Source of the DNA: Chaetorhynchus papuensis
Taxonomy: Eukaryota; Chordata; Aves; Passeriformes; Rhipiduridae
Reading direction: 5' to 3'
Length of the DNA stretch: 64,000 bases
Assembly (NCBI GenBank): GCA_013396525.1
Contig: VWYX01000686.1
Coordinates: forward strand, 299,345-363,344
Positions within the stretch are counted from its first letter, which is position 1; each line of letters begins with the position of its first letter. Position numbers and translations under genes: made by a program. Under the pieces are notes generated by a model. The model searched no databases. It saw nothing but the letters and a program-made list of their open reading frames with translations, and was not told the DNA's origin. Below, piece after piece: positions 13,131 to 25,000 of this stretch.

Positions 13131-14024
13131 ATTCCTGTGCTGCCGAGGTCTGGGAATGATCCACCAGCAGGACCCACAGACCTGGGACGGGGCTGGGATA
13201 ACAGCAAAGAGCCTGTTCCCATGCAGCTTGCTAGAAACAGGAGCAGATGCAAAAAACCCTTGAGCCTCTGGGAGCAAGGGGCTGTGCTGAGGGGATTTAA
13301 TCCCGCCTAGGGATGATGGGGAAAAACTCCTGTCTGTGATGCAGCAGCTGCTGCTCATGGGATTTGGGCAGGACCCACCAAAAAGCTCCTTCCCTGGAGG
13401 AGATACAGCCAGCTCTGTGGGCTGCAGAGCCATGGGCTATCTGCAGCCCTGCCTGGGGTTTCCAAACCTGGTTGCACAATGCTGTGGCCACCCTGACCTG
13501 GTGCTGGGGCTGGCCCCATCTGATCAGCAGGGAGATCCCATGGCCACTGGGCTCATGGGGCTGTGATGGGCCCTTCCCTTTCTGAGCACCCACTGTCTCC
13601 TGCCCGAGATGTGTTTTTTCTTAGAGGTGAGTGGAAATATAGAGAAATCCTTATGGAGGGAGAGAGGAGCATGGCCAGGTCAAGGAGCTTTGCTTTGAGC
13701 CTTTTGCCCCTGTTAGTGACCAAATGGTGGAGGGTCCCTCATTATGCAAAGGTCGTGCAGCTCCATTCTCCTCCAAGCAAGAATCCCTGCAATGCTCCCA
13801 CACCAGGAGTCAGTCCCTGTGCCCTGTGTCAGGGATTTCCACTGGAGGTGAAAGGAGAGAACTGTGAAGCACGAGCAGAATCCAGCCCATGTGTCCCAGT
13901 GCTCTGAGCCTGCAGCAGGTCCTGCCGTCCCCACAGCCATGTAGCACCTTCCTGTGGCTGTAGACAGACAGAATTCTGCTGCCAAAGGGCAGGAAATGCC
14001 AGAGAAAGGCCAGCTGAGCCAGAT

Positions 14025-14310
14025 TTTAAAACTAAATTACATCGTGACTTTTTCACCAGCTTTAGCACAAGATGTGATTCCTGTCAGCGAGCTTCAGCGG
14101 GTTTGGATGTGTTCATGTTTGCACTTTTCCATGCCTCTCTGTAGACCCTTTCCAATGCCTTGGGTACCCGGTGCAGTTTCTGTGCTGCATGTTCTCACTC
14201 ATTCAATAATCAATTTAACTGCCATATGCACTGCTCATCGAGAAAGAAACTGCTTCTTGTTAAAGGTGTGAAAGTAAGTCATGTGTAAAATTAGCTTAGC
14301 CCTCAGATGG
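14025..14310. promoter_or_regulatory. Candidate conserved non-coding element
   Basis: This is a longer moderate-AT segment with TTTTAAAACTAAATTAC, CAATAATCAATTTAAC and AAAATTAGCTTAG. CpG is low and no open frame runs through it. Confidence 0.22.
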
Positions 14311-15184
14311 GAATTGATTTCAAAGCAATAGAACCTGCCTGGGTTCCCAGGAGCTGGCCTATTCTCCAAACCAGCTACTGTTTTGCAGTAAATATTTTCC
14401 CAAAATATGGGAGGAGGGTTCTGGGGACTCACTAATGGCTAGGTGGCAGAGGGAAGATCAATCACCAGGATGAGAGCCCGAGCTGTGTTCCCAGGCTTTG
14501 AAACAGTCAGTGGGGAAGAAAATGTCCCAGCACCCAGAGGGAGCTGAGGGCAGCTGTGCCCGTGGGTGGCCTGGGGCTGTGGGCTGCTGGTCCTACATGC
14601 TACAGATTGTGTTTCTTTTTGTTTTGAAGAAAAATGAACTTCTGGGGTGGGATTTGCCCCCACTCCAGGGATTTGGACATTAATTTGTAATGGGGATTAA
14701 GAGTTCAAATCCCTTAAGCAGCTTCTGCAGCCCCATCCCTCATTCCCCTCACTGCTGAGACCCCCAGCCAGCCCCGCTCAAGCGTGGACAGTGTTTGTAA
14801 AACCCCCATATCAGCAGGGCCCTGGGCATGGTGGCATTGACATCACATCAAGGACCCCCTTGCCCTGCAGAGAAATGGCTCTACCCAGCCCCTGGAGGGA
14901 AGGCCCAAAGCAGCCTGGCTGGAGGTTTCACTGCCAGCTCCATCCCCACTCCGGGCACAGAGCATCTGCTGGGGCTGTGGCCAGGGCAGCATGAAGGGCT
15001 TTTACCATCCAACACTAACACGGGCTTTGGTAAAGGCTCTGACATCCCCCGAAACATCTCAAGTTCATCTGCGCCCCTGGAGTCACCCTTCCCGAAACCA
15101 CAGGGCTCAGCCTCTGCCCTGCTCCAGTGTAGGAGGCCCACTGGGAACTGGGGTTTAAGGCTGATCCCCCCAGCATCAGACACT

Positions 15185-15310
15185 CCCCAGGGCTGAGGAG
15201 CAAGTGCAATGTTTCCACTGCAAAACACTTCTATAAATAGACTGACACCATTTCTCTGCTTAATCACCATGGACTTTTAGGCTATTTCCACTGTATTTCA
15301 GTTCTGCATG
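15185..15310. promoter_or_regulatory. Candidate element with MEF2 consensus site
   Basis: CTATAAATAG at 15231-15240 matches the MEF2 consensus YTAWWWWTAR exactly. It is followed by GCTTAATCACC (K50 homeodomain-like). Site occupancy is unknown. Confidence 0.25.
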
Positions 15311-16903
15311 TTGATTTCCTTACAACTTGCCCCTGAGAACATCTGTCATGGTTTAAAGGGCAGAGCTCACTGGGAGGCAAGGGACATCTCCGACAGCCCA
15401 ACATCCAGGACAGTAAACCCAGGGAGGAGGATTGGCCTCCTGGTTGGAATGGAGGGAAAGACTGGGGGTGTGCTGTTGCCAGCTGAAGACTGCTGGCAGC
15501 ACGTGGGATGCCCAAAGTGCCATGGCAGGTAACAGAAATCTGCAGGAGGCAGCTGGCAGGGCTCCCTCTCTGGCAGGACCTTCAGCCCCAGGGCTTGGCC
15601 TCAGCCAGGGGTTGAGGGTGAGCATGGCCCCCAGGTGTGGGGCACTGGATCAGCCCGGAAAAAGGGCTCCACACCACAGATGTGTGTGGACCCCTTCCTG
15701 GATTCCTCTGCAAGGTCCTGTCCCCAGCTGGGAGATCTGGGGGAGAAAAGTGTGAATTTGGGGGGGTCCACCTTGGCCGTGCCCTGGTGTTGTGGCAGTT
15801 CGAGCACAGTGCAAGGGTGCAGTGCCCCTCTGTCCCCTGGTGTGATGCTCCTTGAGCCATTGGCATCACCCCCTCCCGTGCTAAGGGCACAGAGGAGGAT
15901 CCCAGTCTTCCCTCAGGGCATCCTTGGGCACTGGGAACTCCTCTTCCTCAGGGCTTTGGGACATGGGGTGAGCCCTGAGCCTGTTGCCAGACGCAGCATG
16001 GCCCCTCCACTGAGTCACGGCAGGAGAAGGATGCCCAAGTGCCTGGGGACCCCATCAGCAGCTGAGCCCCATTAGTACCCATCTCCATGGGAATGTGGGC
16101 AGTCACGCGGGTTGGGGAAAACCAGGGCTGACCCCATGGCACGGCCCTTCTCCCTCTCCGGTGTCACTGATCCCCCTGCCCACTGCCAGGGTGGTGGTTG
16201 CTTTGCTCTCCTCTCTTCCTTCTCTTCGCATTCCCAGTCAGTCCCAGCAGAGATCCCCCTTTAACTCAGAGTTTGCTGCTGGTCACTGAAAACTACTGCA
16301 AGACCCTGGCAGCTTGGTCCTGCTCACACATCCTTGCGTTGTCCTGGGCCAGCAGTTCCCACTGCCCTGGCTGCCTCCACCTCTCACGGCATTCCATCAC
16401 CCTCTGTGAAGGAGGTCACTGCTGCCCTGAACCACCCACAACCACCCAAGAAGCAAAGCTTGGCTTGGGAAGGGAGAGGGGAATGCTGCACCCCACACTG
16501 GCTGCTGCAGCCCCATCCCACTGACAGCCAGGATGCAGGCTCTGCCGAGCCTCTGCTGCAGAAATTCCACAGGATTCTGTGATGGCAGCAGCCACTAAAT
16601 AATCTGTCAGGTGTTTCAGATGAAGTGGGGTGGCCAGTGGCCAACAGGCTGGTGTGGAGCAGAGCCTGGTGAGTGAGGAGTGAGTGTGCACCCACCGGGG
16701 AGATTTTCTGAGCCAGTGACCACTGTGAAATGTGCCAAACTTCACATTAACACAGTGATAGATGTCTGCAGGCACATCAAACCAGCAAAAAGCCTCCTTG
16801 GCCCACTGGGAAGCAAAGGCAGCAGCTCATTTGGATTTCCTCTGAAATAATGCAACTCCAGACAAGGATGCATTTGAAAAGCATGCAGTTCCCAAGGGCT
16901 TTT

Positions 16904-17028
16904 ATCATAAAACCAAGGAATCATTAAGGTTGGAAAAGACCTCTAAGATCATTGAGTCCAACCATTAACCCAGGCCTGCAAGGTTCACCGCTAAACCATG
17001 TCCCCAAATGCCGCATTGAGCACTTAGG
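16904..17028 (-). mobile_element. CR1 LINE 3' fragment
   Basis: The stretch starts with the reverse complement of the usual CR1 3' end (GAATCATTAAGGTTGGAAAA, then GACCTCTAAGATCATTGAGT) and continues with a typical CR1 3' UTR, including CACCGCTAAACCATGTCCC. It is a heavily 5'-truncated minus-strand insertion, which is usual for CR1. Confidence 0.88.
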
Positions 17029-19311
17029 GCCAAAGACAGCACAGTTAAAACCATGCCCAGCCACCAGCCATCTGGAAAACAGCTCTCACTGATGTCACAT
17101 CCAGCGTGTGTCAACGCACTGCGGGGTGGGAGCAGCTGCGGTGCGCTCCAGTCTGACCCAGGGCCATGTGGACAGGATGGTCAGCACAGAGAAATGTGGC
17201 AACTACAGCATCTATTTGTCGGTGAAGTATGCCATGGCAGTGCTGAGAATGGAAATCTTTCAAGAGCCAAACCCTGGGCTCACCAGTGAGTTAGCAGCCA
17301 AACAAGCCAGGCACATTAGGTTCTTCCATCTAAGAAATGCTCCAGATGTTCATATCTCTGCTTTGTGCTGTGCTCTGCCAACCCTCCCTCCCTGGGGAAT
17401 GCATAGGGAGGAGAAATGCAGGGGAGAGCAGCTCTTTGTGGTTTGCATAAGCTTCCACCCCTCTGTCTGAACAGGAAACCAGTGAATTTCATTATTGAGG
17501 TCAATGCTGCCCAGGGAAATTCTGAGTTTGGTTAGGGGCAGTGAGAACCTGCAAAGCTGTCCTCAGCTGGGCTGGCAGCAATGGGCTGTGCTCAAGGAGG
17601 CATCCGTGAGCTTCCCAAAACCTTCCAGGGAGCATCCCCACCTCCTGCCCCAGCCCCCAGGAAAGAGTCAGCATCCTTCACCCTCCTTCCTTCTGCTGTT
17701 TGCTGATGAATAGGTCCTGGATCCTTAAGACACCTCCATGAGTCCTGGACTGAGGGCTGGAATTTCTGCAGCGCTTCCCCACTGCTATAGAGAATCCACA
17801 TCAGAAAGCTCATGTTGGGGTCAGTTCCTTCGGTCTTGGAAGATACTCTTCCCTTGGGGGTGTCAGAAAGGGGGGATCCACGGGGGCAGGGCTGAAGACC
17901 CCTCTTCCCACTTGGGATGGGACAAGCAGCTCACACCAGGGACACACCAGAGGTGTGTAATGGATCTGGTTCTTGGCAATACATTACTGGGAAGTCCAAG
18001 GTGGACAATGCTAAAATGAAGTGTCATCTCCCATGGAACATTCCTGACTGCCCAGGACTCGCAGCTGCCTGTGGAGGACCCTGGATTTTGGGGGCTGCAT
18101 GGAGGGACAGTGCTCCCCACACAGTGCAGTCATGTCTGGCCAACAGGACAGTAGGATGCTACCGAGGGTTTTGAAAGCACAAGGCATCAGAGCAACTACC
18201 AACACCCACAACCAGCACCCCTTACCCGGCACCAACACCAAATGCTTGTCCCTAGTACCAGGACCAAGATTTAGGATCAATACTCAGGGTCACTCCCAGT
18301 ACCAGCCCTCAGTACAAGCCCCAGCACCCAATGCTGACTCCCAGCACCAAAGTGCTGATGTTCAAACCATCCCCAGCACAAAGACCCTGTATCAGCACCA
18401 GTGCACGAGGAACTGGTGTCCCAGATTTTGGTCCAACGAAACCAGTTTAGGGTTTCCACCCATTCATGCACAGACTTTTCCAGTTTCTCATCCCTGACAA
18501 AGGAGAAGGAATGAACAAAATCCATAAGGAAGGGAAAGGGGCTGGGGGTGGGCAGGAGGCCCCCAATTGCCTGGGGCTGGGCAGGGCTGAGGCATCTCCT
18601 GCAAGTGGCATGAAGAGCCACAGGAGCTGCTCCCCCCGAACATGCCAAGCACATCCTCCCACGCCTGCGCCGGCTGCCTGGACAGGGTCTCCGGAGGAGA
18701 CGAGCTCACTCAACAACCCTTCTTCCAGGCACTCGTGCTGCTGCCTTCAGAGCTTTATGAATATTGTAGCAAGGCCATTCCTTTCATCTCTGCTTCTTTC
18801 CAGGGAGCCCCAAACCTTCTGCACATTCATTTCCACCTCACTATTCCTCTTAATTATTTAAACTCGCCTTCCCAAAAGTGGAGCCCTTCCATTATCACTC
18901 CTTTCTCTGAAGCACATGTGGAATTTGGGGACTTGCAAATCCACTCGACTTGTTCACATTCGTGCAGAGCAGCAAGTTTCCTCAGGCTCCCCTCCCTGCT
19001 CCCTTCCAGCCTGGCCCCAGGCCACATTCACAGAGGTCTCAGCCACGGAAACCTCAGAGTCAAGGCAGAGCACAGCAGCTTTTTACTGGGGTCCCGAGTG
19101 CTGAGGATCTTCCCCACATGACTTTGATCATTTCCATGGCTCTTCTTGGTGGTCCTCCCAGAGATGCGTGTGGGGCCAGATGTCCCTGCACTGCAGCTGT
19201 ACTGACGTGGTTCATCCTAGAAAAATCCCTCACTGCTCCATGTCCAGCCTCAGCAAAGCTGAAAGTACCTGCGGGAGCTCCCTGCAGGGCAGATCCCCTC
19301 CCTGCCCCTCT

Positions 19312-19445
19312 AATGAGACATCCTCAATTAATTGCCTTTTAACGTAGGAATGCCAAGCCCAGCTCCCCAAATACTTAAAGTTAAAACCTGGCAGCTTAAA
19401 TGCTGTTGGAGAAATGCAGTTTTCAGTAAAACAGACCTATATTAA
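19312..19445. promoter_or_regulatory. Candidate conserved non-coding element
   Basis: TCTAATGAGACATCC, TCAATTAATTGCC (palindromic CAATTAATTG core) and an AT-rich tail lie in GC-rich flanks. It is an enhancer candidate by composition. Confidence 0.22.
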
Positions 19446-20397
19446 CACCTTCTCTGTCTACTTCTGAAAGGTGGCAGCTGCATTTGGGCAGCATCACGTG
19501 TCTCTTCCTGCTGTTGGCCCAGCTCCCAGCTCCCCACGCTGCTGGGATCCAGCCACAGCTGAAAAGGGAGGGTCTGGTGGAGCTCTGAGGATGCTGGCAG
19601 GACACAGGAGCTGGGGAAGGGGGTGACTCAGACAGCTTTGACACATCTCAATCTCCTGTCATGCCTGAACCTGCCGGGTGTTCAACAGCCAGGGCTTTGT
19701 GGCTGCTCCAGCCCTGCCCATGCTGCGCCGTGCTTGGGTGTGAGCAGTGTGACCAGAACATTTGCTGGAGCAAGAGACCCCTGGCCATTGCTCTTTCTCC
19801 CCATCCTGCTATTGGTGTGCCATTTTCTGCTTATCTCATACCATAAGGGTCTCTTGGTTTAGCTCGTCCTGCCTGAGGCCACTGGGGGAGGATTGGGGTT
19901 TTCTCACTCCACTGAAGGGGACAAGGGTGAGGAGGTGCAGTGCGTCCCTCATGGACACCTGGTCACCTCCACCAGCTGTGCACTATTCCTGTTACTATTA
20001 TTTGTTTATGCATTTATTGGTACCCATCTGCAGGCTGGAAATGGGATGGGGGCTCCAAGGGGACACTGGTGTGGAGGGGCTGCCAGAGCCCCAAGCCTCC
20101 AACACCACCAGCAGCATCAGCCAAGCAGGGAGACCCCACTCGGAGCAGCTCCTGCCTTCACAGCCCCCCAAAATATTCCAACAGAGATGCATGCAACTCC
20201 TCTAGGGCTGTGCCAGCCATGTCCTGGGTGGACATCGGGAATTGTCGCTGTGGCATCACTGACTGATGACCCTGTGGCACCAGCCCTTAGGGGGTCCATC
20301 CCTTCCCCACCACCCTGACTTGGTTGGTGGCCGGTCCCCAGCAGTGGGACCCCTCGCCCGTTGTGGCCAGGCCAGCATTCTCCTCCATGCGTCACTC

Positions 20398-20485
20398 CCT
20401 GAATTAATCATCAGCCTCACTCTGCGCTCGACTCCTCACTTAAAGAGATTTTTACACATTAAAAATTCACAGCACTAAATGATTG
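20398..20485. promoter_or_regulatory. Candidate conserved non-coding element
   Basis: TGAATTAATCATCAG, CACTTAAAGAG (NKX-like), ACATTAAAAATTCAC and CTAAATGATTGATGG (PBX/MEIS-like TGATTGATGG) occur within 90 bases. The site density is notable for random GC-rich DNA. Confidence 0.25.
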
Positions 20486-21110
20486 ATGGCTAAGGCCCCC
20501 TGCACCCCGAGGAAGAGCTCAGGCTGCTCTAGCTTCACTTTCCACCAGGACTCCAGCATGTCCTTGTCCCCAGCCATCCCCTGTGCTGCACTGGGCATCA
20601 TCTGGGGGAGAAAAACAGCATGGCAGTGACCCCCCCTCCCCCCCCCCAAAAAAAAATAAAAAGGCACCATTAGGTCTCTAGAGCTGCTGTTGGTCTGGTG
20701 AAGGTGTTTTAGGTGGTGGAGCATCTCCAGGGCCCTGGAATGTGCCTGTTGTGGCCATCACCAGTGGGAACGGGACACTCTACTCCTGTCTGGGGCCTTG
20801 GGAGGGTCTCAGGGGGGCTGTTTGCCAGCCTGAGCAGCACAGAGGAGGGCTGCAGGCTTGAGTGAGAGCTGCAATGGAGGCCTTCTGTTCTCTCCTCCCA
20901 TGACTCCATCTTTCCGTGTCATCCCAAGCCATGGCTGGTGTTTGGGAGCAGCCATTGAGGGGCTGCCGTAGGTTGGGGGGTGGAGAATAAACCTTTGTGC
21001 TGACCTGGGCCATGTGGGCTTTTGTCCGTCCTGTCACTGTCCCCACCAATAACAAGCTCTTGCCCCCACCTCCCCCAGGGCTGTGCTTCTTCTTGCCCCC
21101 AGCCGGCACC

Positions 21111-22030
21111 CATCCCATGCCCCCACCTCAGGCACCTGCCCCTGACACCCTCCAGCACACACCCCCAGCACTCACCCCCTAAACTCATCCCCTAAACTCA
21201 CCCCCAGCACCCNNNNNNNNNNNNNNNNNNNNNNNNNNNNNNNNNNNNNNNNNNNNNNNNNNNNNNNNNNNNNNNNNNNNNNNNNNNNNNNNNNNNNNNN
21301 NNNNNNNNNNNNNNNNNNNNNNNNNNNNNNNNNNNNNNNNNNNNNNNNNNNNNNNNNNNNNNNNNNNNNNNNNNNNNNNNNNNNNNNNNNNNNNNNNNNN
21401 NNNNNNNNNNNNNNNNNNNNNNNNNNNNNNNNNNNNNNNNNNNNNNNNNNNNNNNNNNNNNNNNNNNNNNNNNNNNNNNNNNNNNNNNNNNNNNNNNNNN
21501 NNNNNNNNNNNNNNNNNNNNNNNNNNNNNNNNNNNNNNNNNNNNNNNNNNNNNNNNNNNNNNNNNNNNNNNNNNNNNNNNNNNNNNNNNNNNNNNNNNNN
21601 NNNNNNNNNNNNNNNNNNNNNNNNNNNNNNNNNNNNNNNNNNNNNNNNNNNNNNNNNNNNNNNNNNNNNNNNNNNNNNNNNNNNNNNNNNNNNNNNNNNN
21701 NNNNNNNNACCCCTCCCCTAAATCCATCCCCAAACGCATCCCAGCCTCCTCCCGGTTCCCGGGGCGGCAGCGCTCCCTGCCGGCCGCAGCGGGGCTGGGA
21801 CGGGGCTCTGGGAGTGCAGCGCCGGAGCTGAGAGCTCGGGGTCACCGCCCCCCTGCCACCCCTCACGCTGCCACCCCTCACCCTGACATCCCCTCACCCT
21901 TCCATCCCCTCACCCTGCCACCTCCTCACCCCGCCACCTCCTCATCCCATCACTCTATCGTCCCATCACCCTGCCGGTGCCTCACCTTGCCACCCCATCA
22001 CTTTGTCAACCTGTCACCCCATCACGGCTG
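21111..22030. repeat. C-rich minisatellite around an assembly gap
   Basis: Before the gap are repeated units of the type CCCCTAAACTCA and CCCAGCACTCA. After the gap (about 21840-22027) come 14-18 base units of the type CCACCCCTCACCCTG. All Cs are on the plus strand, so the minus strand is G-rich with closely spaced G runs. The tandem structure probably explains the gap. Confidence 0.75.
21213..21708. other. Assembly gap (496 Ns)
   Basis: A continuous run of N of defined length. Sequence here is unknown, and open frames reported across it are meaningless. Confidence 0.99.
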
Positions 22031-25000
22031 CTCCCGCAGGCAGATGTGACTTGCTCCCGAAGTTCCCCCGGACCCAGCCCCAGAGGTTCACGCTGGGCAG
22101 ACCCCAACATGCTGCTGATCTCCCCAGCGAGCCCGACACCTCTTCCTGCATTCCCCCAGCCCCAGCTGTGCCATGGTGCCCGGCTCCCCACCCCAGCCAC
22201 CACTGCCTCCACTCCCCTCTGCCCGGTGGGTCTTGGGGTCCTTTGGCCACCCTGCGGCGTCACCCTCCTGTTCAGAGCTCGATGGGCTGCACCAGCCACC
22301 GCCTAGGTGTTCGGCCAGGCTTTGGCTCCCCATCTCCTGGAATCCTCATCTGTCCGGAGGGAGACTTCCCTTCGCACTCCTCCCACACCCTGCTCGACCT
22401 TGACACCAGGGCACGTGTTGCACCCCTCAAACACACAGTTAACACACTGAATCATTAACTGTCCCTCATTTCAGGTGTCCGTCCTTCTCTCAGAGGAGAC
22501 GTGTCTGGAGCAGTGCCAGGGGGCCGGAGCATCACTCCTGCCACCCACAGTGCCCCAAATGTCCCCAGGTGCCAGTAGCACTGCAGGTGCTCCCTGCCGC
22601 ATGTCCCGTGGCTGGGGGGCCGAATCACGCTGATCCTCTTCTTTTCTTCCCCGAGGGAGAAGGCGCAGGTCCCACACGCCTGGCTGTTCCCCGTGGGGCT
22701 GTCCCTGTCCCCGCAGTGTAGGTGGGCTCAGACCAGGAAGTTCAGAGGCACCACCTACACTATGCAGCATCTGCAAGAAAAATTCCCGTAGATCGGACAC
22801 TTTCCAGCTTCTCCCTGTTCGCTGGCAGAAAACGAACCAGCTGGATGCTGGTACCGGGGCAGTGCAGACGCGCTGGGGCTCCCGGACAGAGTCTGGCGGG
22901 AGGGAGTTCCTGGAAATGGTGGCGATGGATCCACACTTGGGGAATGTGTTCCTGTCCTGCAGATGGAGTGGGAAGTTCCCGGTGGAGATCCGAGAGCAGA
23001 AAGCAATGGCAGAAGTGCTGCCCGGAGGAGGATTCAGGCTCCGACCCGCCCCCGGAGGGGGGGAGCGGGAAAGCCCCTCTGCTTGGCCCCGCTCCACCGC
23101 TACCAGCTCAAAGGCGCGATTGTCTGCCGGCAGCAGCTGTGCCGCTTCGGGCGGCGACACAGAGGGGCTTTTCTGCTCCTCTCAATGACGGATCTGTGCC
23201 ATTCCCGTCGGGAAGGTCCCTCTGCGTCGCCCCGGCCCTTCCCAGATCCCCGGCAGCCGGGAACCTGCCGGCCGCGGGGCGCCGGCCGGAGAAGGGCGCT
23301 CTGTGTGCCGGACACAAGTGGCCTTACCCGATTCCGCTGGAAATGTCAAAAGGGAGTCGGATGCCGTCAGCCCGAGGGCTCTGTGGCGGGGGGAGTGAAG
23401 CTGGGGCAGGGGGAGTGGAGGCCTGAAAACAGCTGGAAATAAATCCCCAGGGAAAAACTGAGTGACTTGGTCCTGGCTGTGCAGGGCAGAGGCATCTGCT
23501 GGGCAGGAAATTCCCTCTTTGTCCTAAGGACTCAGCTGGAGTCTTTGCTGGGTGCTATAGGGCGGAGAGCACAGAAGCAGAAGAGATTCGGAGGCTAGTT
23601 TGTGCTCCCGGTGTACAGGCAGCCCCATCCTGCTCTGCAGGATGAAGGGACGAGCTGGAAACCAGGGGGTGAAGCTGAGACCACACCACCCACCAGGTGA
23701 TGGGGACATACTTGTCCCCACGCAGGCCAGTGTCCCTGCTTATCGCCAAGGGCTGGGATCTCAGGGCTGCTGCCCCTGGGCAAGGGCACTTCCCACAAGA
23801 GGACAGGCCTGCAGCTGGGACCCCACCCTACTGCGGGACCAAAGTCACAGGAATTCCCAGAGGCAGATGTCCCCCTTTCCAGGAGTCACCCCTTCTGGGG
23901 ACAATCAGTGTGGGCACCTATTTTCAAAACCCATTTTAGAGCCTGCTGGCTACAGGTGTGGACATGAGGGCCCAGAGCCCCTAAAGAAAAATGGCCATTT
24001 TGAAGGAGTGTAGTGTTTCAGCCAAGAACACAGATTTTCAAGGCAACCCAGGCTGCAAATCTTCCGTGCACAGTATGATCCCAGTACCAAAATGTCCCAG
24101 ACATGGGAGCATCCCACTGATGGGTCTCACTAACCATTGGGGTGTGCTAGGGCCACATAACAGCAGGACATGCCGGCCGTTGGGGCAGGTGCCCCCGGTG
24201 CTGCCAGTGGGGCTGGCCCATGGCCAAAGCAAACCCCAGCTGCGGAAAGCCCGCACGGCATTTCCCTCAGCACTGATAAGGCTGAGCTGCAATCGCAGCC
24301 ACGAGAAAAGCTGTCCTGGCCTTCCCCAGGCTAGCCGAGTGCTGTGCCAAGCACATCAAGGATTGCCCGAGATAAAAGCCCGCGCCCGCTGCGCCGCACA
24401 GGCACGGAATGTCACCTGCGGCCGGCTAGATCAGAGGGGACATGGGTGGGGGGACAGGGGATGAGGGCATCCTGCACCTGGACTAGGGCTGGACTTGCAG
24501 GGCCATGCTGGGGACAAGAGGACGCACTGGGTCACGTACCTTAGTGGAAAGTAGCAGGAGGTGGCATGGAGCAGGAGGTCCCCAGGGAGAGGGTATCATT
24601 GCAGGTGCCACAGCACAGCCCTAAACTGGGTTCAAGGGGGTCTCCAGGAGGTGATGGGTGGTGGGAAATGGCAAGGCAGGAGGCGTTTGGCAAGGAGTCT
24701 GTGTGGTGGTTGTCCTGCTCTCGGGGTTTGGCTTCCCCCAGTCGCTTCAGCCTCCATGCAATCCCCTTCCCTGCAGCTCAGCTGGGTCTCAGCACCATGT
24801 GTGCACCCACAGTTCCTCGGGGACCCTTCCCCAGGTTCTGCCAGCCCACACACAGCTGGGGAAGCGGCTCCAACTCCACTCTTGGGCTCTTTGTTTTGCT
24901 GCAGCAACCCAGGGAGGAAGGATCTGAGCAGAGAGGCGACGAGAGGAAACGAGCTTTCTGTTCACTCACAAACCTGCAGGCAGAAAACAAGGACATCCTG

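Larger units (their letters stand above)
7561..16900. other. Non-coding stretch with candidate regulatory islands
   Basis: No coding gene is supported. The longest open frame (301 codons, minus strand, 7703-8608) has low-complexity composition and no domain. A minus-strand AATAAA lies at 7576-7581 and a plus-strand AATAAA at 10954-10959; either could end a non-coding transcript, but no exon is attached to them. Several AT-rich islands are listed separately. A CCCATCACC-type low-complexity patch fills about 11770-11960. Confidence 0.45.
17029..21110. other. Non-coding stretch, no gene recognised
   Basis: No supported exon is present. Content includes a CAGCACC-rich low-complexity patch (about 18195-18400), AT-rich islands at 19312-19445 and 20398-20485, a C/A homopolymer patch near 20630-20660, and an AATAAA at 20986-20991 followed by a GT-rich stretch. 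The last could be a polyadenylation signal of an unidentified plus-strand transcript. Confidence 0.45.

Noticed and set aside
15341..15540. Possible LTR start (TGTCATGGTTTAAAG)
   Set aside because: Only the first dozen bases resemble a songbird LTR; the rest does not match any pattern I know.
21185..21881. Open frames across the run of Ns
   Set aside because: They consist almost entirely of unknown residues.
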